DNA of 9,231 nt from an archaeon (GTDB lineage Archaea > Aenigmatarchaeota > Aenigmatarchaeia > GW2011-AR5 > GCA-2688965). The stretch is taken from NCBI GenBank assembly GCA_002688965.1, contig NZEE01000112.1:1-9231 (forward strand). Direction: 5' to 3'. A program made the position numbers and the translations under genes. The notes beneath the pieces are model-generated. The model was not told the origin of the DNA. It saw only the letters and a list, made by a program, of their open reading frames with translations, and searched no databases. Below, piece after piece: positions 4,941 through 9,231 of this stretch; position 1 is the first letter of the stretch, and each line of letters begins with the position of its first letter.

Positions 4941-4996
4941 TGTTTCATTTAACCCCAAAAATGTATTAAATTACATTATGAAACAAATTAAAAAAG
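4941..4996 (+). promoter_or_regulatory. Repeated promoter/leader element, copy 3 (E3)
   Basis: TGTTTCATTTAAC (4941-4953) followed by the shared 25-base core (4956-4980) and the continuation AAACAAATTAAAAAAG. It matches copy 4 almost base for base over about 40 positions. Its position immediately after a strong terminator and before a long single gene is the best evidence that the element is a promoter. Candidate boxes are TTTCAT (4943-4948) and TTAAAT (4966-4971) with 17 bases between, or TTAACC with TACATT, also 17. Either choice would start transcription close to or within the conserved ATG region, so a leaderless or near-leaderless mRNA is possible. Confidence 0.65.
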
Positions 4997-5010
4997 AAAG
5001 AGCTTTATGA
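4978..5010 (+). CDS. Leader mini-ORF, copy 3 (10 codons)
   Basis: The conserved ATG 4978 opens MKQIKKERAL and stops at TGA 5008-5010, overlapping ATG 5007 of the VWA gene (ATGA). The only ribosome-site-like sequence for the long gene (GAAAGAG, 4996-5002) is inside these codons. This is the shortest of the three leader mini-ORFs, yet it keeps the MxxIKK start and the ATGA junction. Confidence 0.55.
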   Translation: MKQIKKERAL

Positions 5011-6977
5011 AGCAACAACTATCAAGTTTTTGGATTGGGGATAATTTCTTACCAATCACAAAGGATAAGAAAAAGGACATATTCCAATTAGCCAAGTATA
5101 AAAGATCAGTTGGAAACTTTGTTAGAATAATGACTGGGAAATCTATTCCAGTTAAATTTTTAACGAGAAATTCCTATACGGATAACAAGGTTGTATATAT
5201 TGGGTCTAACCTATCCGATAAGAATTTTGATTCTGCCGTTGGATTGGCCCTTCATGAGTCAAGTCATATACTTTTTTCAGATTTCAGCCTGATTCGGAAT
5301 TTACTTGATTATATTCCACAAGATGTAATCAATAAATTTAATGATTTGGGAATATCCAAACATGAAACAAAAGGAAAAATTAAGAGAATACTAAATGTAA
5401 TTGAAGATAGAAGAATTGATGCAATTACATTCAAATCCGCAGTTGGTTATCGTGGATATTATGAAGCCCTCTACAAAAAATATTTCTATAACAGACTTAT
5501 TGATAAAGTATTGATAAGTGATAGATATAGAGATGAAAATTGGGAAAGTTATGAATTAAGACTTATTAATCTTCATAATACATTTTCAGATTTAGATGCC
5601 CTAAAGGGGTTAAGAGAGATATGGAATTTAATCGACTTGAAAAAAATTGATAGATTCCAATCAACCAAAGAGGTTTTTGATTTGACTCTTGAGGTTGTTA
5701 ATATTATACTGGACAACATTGAAAAAGAAAAAGCTAATGACAATTCAAATGATGATAAATCAAATGACAATTCAAATGATGATTCAGAAGGAAACTCAAA
5801 TGATGATAAATCAAATGACAATTCAAATGATGATTCAGAAGGAAACTCAAATGATGATAAATCAAATGATAATTCAAACAACAAAGATTGTTCAGATGAT
5901 GATGTTGAAGATGCAAAGGTTGATGAATTTAACGATGGATTGGATAAAGATAAAATAAAAAAGGCCATTGAAAAACAAAAAGAAGTTATTGATAATGGTC
6001 CAAAAAAATCAACCATCACTAAAAGTGAAGAACGAGATATTAATACTATTGGTGATTCAGTTGATGATACTAAAGTTGATTATAATGGACAAAAGGTTGA
6101 TGTAATGTTCGTGAAAAAATTAACAAAGAAATTAATTGAATCACGAACGTTGAATTGCTTATCATCATTCACCAGAATTTACACTAAAGATATTATCAAT
6201 GAAGGATTAAGAATGGGAGCAATTCTTCACAAAAAATTACAAATAAGAGGTGAAAAACGAACTACATATTTCACTAGAAAAGATAAAGGAAGATTGGATA
6301 AAAGATTAATTGCCGAACTTGGATTTGGAAATGAAAAGGTATTCAATACCAAAGTTGTAGATGAATATAAGAAATCTCATCTACACATGTCAATTGATGC
6401 GAGTGGTTCAATGAGTGGTAGAAGATGGGAAAACGCTCTAAAATCAACAATAGCTATCATTAAAGCATGTGATGGTATTAGCAATATAGATGTAGTGGTA
6501 ACAATAAGAACTACACAAAATAGCAATCCACTAGTGGTTGTAATATATGATTCCAGGATTGATAAGATTGGAAAGGTGTCAAGATTGTTTGGAAATATCA
6601 GAGTTGCTGGAACAACTCCAGAAGGATTGTGTTTTGATGCAATCGTGAAAGAATTATTTCCACCAGATTTAAAAAACACTTATTTATTAAATATGAGTGA
6701 TGGGATGCCAATGTTCTCAAATAATAGTAAGAAAATATACTATAATGGCAGAAGTGCAGTTAATCATACAAAAAAAATTATTAATAGATTGCAGAAATAT
6801 GGAGTAACTATATTAAGTTATTTCATTACTAGTAGAGATGAATATAACAGTGATAATTATGAAGACACAATAAAAGAAAATTTCAAAATAATGTATGGAA
6901 AGAATTCAGAATTTATTAATCCAACTAGTATAATGGATGTGGCAAAAACAATGAATAAAACTTTTTTAGAAAAGTAA
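5007..6977 (+). CDS. CobT-like VWA-domain protein with HExxH motif
   Basis: 656 residues. The N-terminal domain (1-240) contains ALHESSHILFSDF with HESSH at 83-87, and NVIEDRRID at 130-138, the HExxH plus downstream E pairing seen in CobT-like VWA proteins; it may bind metal, and proteolysis is unproven. An Asn/Asp/Ser linker with 17-residue repeats (243-300) and a charged segment follow. The C-terminal VWA domain (456-656) has the MIDAS residues DASGSMS (464-470), Thr in GTTPEG (535-540) and Asp in MSDGMP (563-568). Such proteins partner MoxR/CobS AAA+ ATPases, and one is encoded just downstream, so a two-part remodelling machine is likely. Role in cobalamin synthesis is not implied. It is coupled to the upstream mini-ORF. 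Confidence 0.85.
   Translation: MKQQLSSFWIGDNFLPITKDKKKDIFQLAKYKRSVGNFVRIMTGKSIPVKFLTRNSYTDNKVVYIGSNLSDKNFDSAVGLALHESSHILFSDFSLIRNLLDYIPQDVINKFNDLGISKHETKGKIKRILNVIEDRRIDAITFKSAVGYRGYYEALYKKYFYNRLIDKVLISDRYRDENWESYELRLINLHNTFSDLDALKGLREIWNLIDLKKIDRFQSTKEVFDLTLEVVNIILDNIEKEKANDNSNDDKSNDNSNDDSEGNSNDDKSNDNSNDDSEGNSNDDKSNDNSNNKDCSDDDVEDAKVDEFNDGLDKDKIKKAIEKQKEVIDNGPKKSTITKSEERDINTIGDSVDDTKVDYNGQKVDVMFVKKLTKKLIESRTLNCLSSFTRIYTKDIINEGLRMGAILHKKLQIRGEKRTTYFTRKDKGRLDKRLIAELGFGNEKVFNTKVVDEYKKSHLHMSIDASGSMSGRRWENALKSTIAIIKACDGISNIDVVVTIRTTQNSNPLVVVIYDSRIDKIGKVSRLFGNIRVAGTTPEGLCFDAIVKELFPPDLKNTYLLNMSDGMPMFSNNSKKIYYNGRSAVNHTKKIINRLQKYGVTILSYFITSRDEYNSDNYEDTIKENFKIMYGKNSEFINPTSIMDVAKTMNKTFLEK
5745..5878 (+). 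repeat. 51-base tandem repeat inside the VWA gene
   Basis: Two perfect 51-base copies (5745-5795, 5796-5846) and a partial third (from 5847, first mismatch at 5870). Each encodes 17 residues (S-N-D-D-K-S-N-D-N-S-N-D-D-S-E-G-N). The in-frame period allows the linker between the HExxH and VWA domains to grow or shrink by whole units. Perfect identity at the DNA level implies recent expansion by slippage or unequal recombination. Confidence 0.9.
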
Positions 6978-6984
6978 AAATAAA

Positions 6985-7039
6985 TGTTTCATTTAACTTC
7001 AAAAATGTATTAAATTACATTATGGGAAAAATTAAAAAA
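6985..7039 (+). promoter_or_regulatory. Repeated promoter/leader element, copy 4 (E4)
   Basis: TGTTTCATTTAAC (6985-6997), the shared 25-base core (7000-7024) and GGGAAAAATTAAAAAA. It begins 7 bases after the VWA stop and leads the 65-residue protein and the AAA+ ATPase. The upstream half matches copy 3, while the downstream half (7010-7039) is identical to copy 1, so copies share sequence in a mosaic way. Having its own copy would let the ATPase be made at a different level from its VWA partner. Confidence 0.65.
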
Positions 7040-7063
7040 ATAAAAGAAAAGGAAATCAAATGA
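7022..7063 (+). CDS. Leader mini-ORF, copy 4 (13 codons)
   Basis: ATG 7022 opens MGKIKKIKEKEIK and stops at TGA 7061-7063, overlapping ATG 7060 (ATGA). It begins with the same MGKIKK as the WGR protein at 110, and its last codons supply the AAGGAAA ribosome site for the next gene. Its end (EKEIK then ATGACAA) is repeated exactly at the end of the following gene. Confidence 0.55.
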   Translation: MGKIKKIKEKEIK

Positions 7064-7257
7064 CAATTAACGAAATACTAACAAAAGCAATCAACAATCC
7101 AGAGAACTTTAATGAAAATGGTTTTCTCAACTGGAGTTTTGTTGATACTGATTTGTGGATGCATCCTGAATCTGTTAATTTTACTGATGAAGAATTGATA
7201 GAAGGTTTAGCAAATTTTAGTAACAGAACTTTAAGTTTAGAAAAGGAAATCAAATGA
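7060..7257 (+). CDS. Small acidic protein between the VWA and AAA+ genes
   Basis: 65 residues, acidic: MTINEILTKAINNPENFNENGFLNW (helix, then an Asn-rich turn), WSFVDTDLWMHPESVNFTDEELIEGL and a short basic end LEKEIK. The shape 'helix, NPENFNEDG.xNW.FVDAD.W' is one I associate with short phage hypotheticals, but I cannot name a family. It is ATGA-coupled on both sides: to the leader mini-ORF and to the AAA+ gene (ATG 7254, TGA 7255-7257). Constant adjacency to an AAA+ ATPase would make it a candidate adaptor or regulator; that is inference. A minus-strand frame over it is a shadow. Confidence 0.7.
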   Translation: MTINEILTKAINNPENFNENGFLNWSFVDTDLWMHPESVNFTDEELIEGLANFSNRTLSLEKEIK

Positions 7258-7260
7258 CAA
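7239..7260 (+). repeat. 22-base duplicated translation-start cassette (second copy; first at 7045-7066)
   Basis: The 22 bases covering the C-terminal EKEIK codons, the AAGGAAA ribosome site, the ATGA overlap and the first codons of the next gene are identical at 7045-7066 and 7239-7260. Both start a protein with Met-Thr. One junction was evidently copied from the other, so the ribosome site and ATGA overlap moved as a unit. Confidence 0.85.
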
Positions 7261-8393
7261 AAACATTACTTAAAGTAAAGATAGAAAAACACGGAAACCA
7301 GTTTCGGTGTATTGATATTGAAACTGGAAACAAATCAAAGGTTGGGCCATCAACCTCAATGAAAAAGAAAGCTTGGGAAAGCAACAAAGGATGTATTAAA
7401 AAACTATTACCATCAGGAAACACTAGATGGTATATAGAAAACGTAGAAAACGTTGGAACAGTAAACGAAACACCAATACCAATAAATAATATTACAGAAA
7501 TGATTCACACCTCATATTCACTAAAACCGAAAGGCTTAGTGATAAAGGAGTTGAAATGGAAACACTTGGTCCGAAGCATATTAAGAAGTAAGAATATTAT
7601 GATGACAGGACCGGCAGGCTCGGGGAAAACACTAGCTGCCAAAACGGTGGCTAATTCGTTGGATAGAAAAATGTTTTATTTCAATATGGGAGCCACACAG
7701 GACCCAAGGGCTACCCTAATTGGAAACACCCATTATAATAAGGATGAAGGAACTTACTTCTCCGAGTCTCTATTTGTTAAAGCTATTCAGACTCCTAACG
7801 CTGTTATATTGTTAGATGAGTTGACGAGAGCTCATCCTGAAGCATGGAATATCCTAATGCCGGTATTAGATAGCGGACAAAGATATTTAAGATTGGATGA
7901 AAAAGATGATTCAGAAACTATCAAGGTTGCAAAGGGTGTTAGTTTTATAGCTACTGCAAATATTGGTAGTGAATACACAGCTACCAGAGTTTTGGATAGG
8001 GCTTTGGTAGATAGATTTACGGTAATTGAAATGGATACATTAAGTAATACAGAAGAATTTGGATTGCTTAGATATATGTTTCCGGAGATTGACAAAAAAT
8101 TACTAACAAACCTCACAGAAATAGCTCACTTAACAAGAGTTGAGGAAAAGAATGAAAGCCCAAAAATAGATAATGGATTATCAACCAGAACATCAGTTGA
8201 GATAGCAGGGTTATTTCAGGATGGATTCAACTTAGAAGAAAGTGCTGAAATGATGATATATCCAAAATTCTCCAATGATGGAGGGGTTGATTCTGAAAGA
8301 ACATTCGTAAAACAAATAGTTCAAAAGTTTATAGGTGATGAAAATAGTGAAGATAATCTATTTTCAGAAAAAGAGATTGATGCAGTGAAATAA
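7254..8393 (+). CDS. MoxR/CobS-like AAA+ ATPase
   Basis: 379 residues. An N-terminal extension (1-90) with a small beta-rich region (LLKVKIEKHGNQFRCIDIET) precedes the AAA+ core: Walker A GPAGSGKT (119-126), Walker B VILLDE (184-189), sensor 1 FIATAN (231-236) and arginine-finger region LDRALVDRF (247-255), then a helical lid with STRTSVEIAG (310-319). The sequence between Walker A and B (GATQDPRATLIGN, later FVKAIQTPNAVILLDELTRAHP) is characteristic of the MoxR/CobS branch, whose members form hexamers and work with VWA proteins. The VWA gene two positions upstream is the evident partner. All ATPase residues look intact. A terminator follows. Confidence 0.9.
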   Translation: MTKTLLKVKIEKHGNQFRCIDIETGNKSKVGPSTSMKKKAWESNKGCIKKLLPSGNTRWYIENVENVGTVNETPIPINNITEMIHTSYSLKPKGLVIKELKWKHLVRSILRSKNIMMTGPAGSGKTLAAKTVANSLDRKMFYFNMGATQDPRATLIGNTHYNKDEGTYFSESLFVKAIQTPNAVILLDELTRAHPEAWNILMPVLDSGQRYLRLDEKDDSETIKVAKGVSFIATANIGSEYTATRVLDRALVDRFTVIEMDTLSNTEEFGLLRYMFPEIDKKLLTNLTEIAHLTRVEEKNESPKIDNGLSTRTSVEIAGLFQDGFNLEESAEMMIYPKFSNDGGVDSERTFVKQIVQKFIGDENSEDNLFSEKEIDAVK

Positions 8394-8426
8394 AATTTGT
8401 CATGGTTACCGGGCAGTATAAAGAAT

Positions 8427-8459
8427 GGCCTGCTATATATATATGGTGGGTCATTTTTT
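8427..8459 (+). terminator. Rho-independent terminator after the AAA+ gene
   Basis: RNA hairpin 8427-8452 (GGCCUGCUAUA with UAUGGUGGGUC, 11 pairs including four G-U, 4-base loop) followed by A and six T (8454-8459). It lies 34 bases after the stop. The G-U pairs make it asymmetric, so it works in the + direction only. Confidence 0.65.
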
Positions 8460-8473
8460 ATATTCTAAATTAA

Positions 8474-8518
8474 TTGAATATCAATTTCCAGTATCTTGAA
8501 TATCATATATGATATAAT
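8474..8518 (+). promoter_or_regulatory. Operator-like repeats and extended -10 promoter candidate
   Basis: TTGAATATCA occurs at 8474-8483 and 8496-8505, 22 bases apart (about two helical turns). The second copy runs into a perfect 16-base palindrome ATATCATATATGATAT (8500-8515), which overlaps TGATATAAT (8510-8518), a perfect extended -10 (TGnTATAAT). No good -35 is placed 16-18 bases upstream. The arrangement is that of a repressor- or activator-controlled promoter reading to the right into the structured region. Confidence 0.5.
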
Positions 8519-8555
8519 GCTAAAATATAAAAAATTATAACTCTTTGATATGCAG

Positions 8556-8612
8556 AAGAAGGTTTTATTATAGACTGATATTTATATATAGGTAGCACAA
8601 TAAAACCTTCTT
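8556..8612 (+). repeat. 14-base perfect inverted repeat
   Basis: AAGAAGGTTTTATT (8556-8569) and its exact complement AATAAAACCTTCTT (8599-8612) flank a 29-base spacer. No T-run follows, so it is not a standard terminator. If transcribed from the extended -10 at 8510-8518 it would form near the 5' end of the RNA. Confidence 0.7.
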
Positions 8613-8683
8613 AGATGTCATTCTAGTAACAAATTTGATAATTGTATCGAGTCACATTTAAAGTGTCGTTGGGGACGATAGCA

Positions 8684-8724
8684 TTTCAAACCAAAAAAAC
8701 TTGATTTCATTTTTTGGTTTGAAA
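8684..8724. repeat. 15-base perfect-stem hairpin
   Basis: TTTCAAACCAAAAAA (8684-8698) pairs perfectly with TTTTTTGGTTTGAAA (8710-8724) around an 11-base loop. Neither side has a T-run outside the stem, so it is not a classic terminator in either direction. It could be an RNA structure, a protein site or an origin hairpin. Confidence 0.7.
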
Positions 8725-8757
8725 AAAATTTCTTGAAGTTCGCCTGGACCTTCATCC

Positions 8758-8852
8758 ATATCTCCGATATTTTTTTCAATCATTTGGGATATTATACATT
8801 TGAGTTGTTTTATATCTCCGATATTTTTTTCAATCATTTGGGATATTATACA
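8758..8852. repeat. Two 41-base direct repeats, 54-base period
   Basis: Bases 8758-8798 and 8812-8852 are identical, separated by 13 bases. Each unit opens with ATATC-TCC-GATAT (a small inverted repeat) followed by T7, and ends CATTTGGGATATTATACA. On the minus strand the period equals 18 codons and a TTG-initiated 66-residue frame (8858-8658) reads through both, but it has no ribosome site. Confidence 0.85.
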
Positions 8853-8886
8853 CTTCAATATTGTTTTTTAATTAATTAGATAGTAT

Positions 8887-8954
8887 AACACAAAGTTATA
8901 TCTTTAATTTAATATATTTTTTTTACTATTTATTATTCCAACACAAAGTTATAT
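8887..8954 (+). repeat. Two 15-base direct repeats upstream of the last gene
   Basis: AACACAAAGTTATAT at 8887-8901 and 8940-8954, 53 bases apart. The second is followed after 7 bases by TATAAT (8962-8967), and the first at the same distance by TTAATA. They may be activator sites or -35-region substitutes of tandem promoters for the gene at 8997. Confidence 0.55.
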
Positions 8955-8996
8955 TTATTATTATAATACAAAATAAAATAGTGAAAGGAAAACAAA

Positions 8997-9231
8997 ATGG
9001 AGGGCATATCAGCAGTAGGATCGGTTGCAACCACTCAACCGAAACAAGTATCTGCTTCTTCTTCAATTAGTAATTCAACCCCAAATACAGCCTCAAATAC
9101 AAATACCACACCAACGCAGTATAATGATTTCTATGGTCAAAACAATAGTAATCTTAATACGAGAGATTATATGGATTATTCAGATATGACAAAAGGAGTG
9201 CAGAAGTGTAATGATGATATGAATTTTATCA
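8997..9231 (+). CDS. N-terminal part of a Ser/Thr/Asn-rich protein (partial)
   Basis: 78 codons are visible before the window ends. Residues 1-40 are low-complexity and rich in Ser, Thr, Asn, Gln and Pro (SASSSISNSTPNTASN); from about 42 (YNDFYGQNNSNLNTRDYMDY) Tyr, Asp and Asn dominate. There is no signal peptide. ATG 8997 has a strong AAAGGAA site 6 bases upstream. It lies after a long control region and its composition (less Lys/Ile, more Ser/Thr and a higher share of C-ending codons) differs from the genes to the left, so it probably begins a new module, perhaps of structural genes. No family recognised. Confidence 0.7.
   Translation, partial: MEGISAVGSVATTQPKQVSASSSISNSTPNTASNTNTTPTQYNDFYGQNNSNLNTRDYMDYSDMTKGVQKCNDDMNFI

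Larger units (their letters stand above)
8394..8996. other. 603-base gene-free region rich in repeats and hairpins
   Basis: No convincing gene on either strand. In order: terminator (8427-8459), direct repeats and palindrome with an extended -10 (8474-8518), a 14-base inverted repeat (8556-8612), a small G-loop hairpin (8666-8678: TCGT, loop TGGGG, ACGA), a 15-base-stem hairpin (8684-8724), two 41-base direct repeats (8758-8852) and two 15-base repeats (8887-8954) before the next gene. It separates the ATPase operon from a differently composed gene. It could be a control region, an untranslated RNA, an origin, or several of these. Confidence 0.6.

Noticed and set aside
5573..6019. Minus-strand frame of 148 codons and other frames across the VWA linker
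   Set aside because: Generated by the 51-base tandem repeat (Ser/Leu/Phe and Met/Gln/Ile repeats); the + frame holds the HExxH and VWA domains on both sides.
5007..8393. Cobalamin biosynthesis (cobaltochelatase) operon
   Set aside because: Only CobS/CobT-like AAA+ and VWA proteins are present; no CobN-like subunit or other pathway gene, and phage genomes often carry such pairs without a shown role in B12.
8556..8640. tRNA gene suggested by GGTAGCAC near a stem
   Set aside because: No acceptor stem, no T-arm GTTC-type motif and no consistent cloverleaf.
8758..8852. CRISPR array
   Set aside because: Only two repeats with a 13-base spacer; too few units, spacer too short and no cas genes.
8658..8858. 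Minus-strand frame of 66 codons starting at TTG
   Set aside because: No ribosome site, low-quality start, and it runs through hairpin and direct-repeat DNA; kept only as an alternative reading of the repeats.

Overview
The window is very AT-rich (roughly 27-30% G+C by eye). It is packed with short genes on the + strand that often overlap by 1-8 bases (ATGA or TAATG junctions) and carry AGGA-type Shine-Dalgarno sites. I see no ribosomal, tRNA or metabolic genes. Dense tiny genes, recognisable phage-associated families (a WYL_2/DUF2693-like SH3-barrel protein, an INKCYG...EIPDDVDW family protein, a CobS/CobT-like AAA+ and VWA pair) and many orphan small proteins point to a tailed, probably large-genome, bacteriophage or prophage of an AT-rich bacterium. 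The host cannot be named from this sequence.

Layout. (1) Bases 1-60 are the tail of an upstream gene. (2) Operon 1 (about 64-2576) starts at a repeated promoter/leader element and holds a WGR-domain protein, a helical basic protein, an orphan soluble protein, a very basic 66-residue protein, a 62-residue orphan and five tiny membrane proteins, two of which are paralogues. (3) Operon 2 (about 2679-4923) starts at a second copy of the element. It encodes an acidic orphan, a Cys-rich zinc-binding protein, the INKCYG family protein, an 80-residue basic protein with a textbook sliding-clamp motif (QLSLF), an SH3-barrel protein and a small orphan, and ends in a strong intrinsic terminator. (4) Operon 3 (4941-6977) is one long gene behind a third element copy: a CobT-like protein with an HExxH motif, a repeat-rich acidic linker and a C-terminal VWA/MIDAS domain. 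(5) Operon 4 (6985-8459) sits behind a fourth copy: a 65-residue acidic protein and a MoxR/CobS-like AAA+ ATPase, then a terminator. (6) Bases 8394-8996 are a 603-base gene-free region rich in inverted and direct repeats with a candidate extended -10 promoter. (7) From 8997 a Ser/Thr/Asn-rich protein runs off the window.

The most distinctive feature is the repeated element. Three copies share an identical 25-base core ending in ATG, and the homology continues past it. In copies 2-4 that ATG opens a 10-13 codon Lys-rich mini-ORF (M-x-[KQ]-I-K-K...) whose TGA overlaps the ATG of the next gene as ATGA. In copy 1 the same ATG and MGKIKK codons are fused in frame to the WGR gene. This argues that the ATG is a real start and that the cassette is a combined promoter, SD-poor start and translational-coupling leader. 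A fifth mini-ORF (3193-3237) bridges two genes in the same ATGA-to-ATGA way.

The AAA+ and VWA proteins probably act together as a chaperone or remodelling machine, as in CobS-CobT, NorQ-NorD and RavA-ViaA; their target is unknown.
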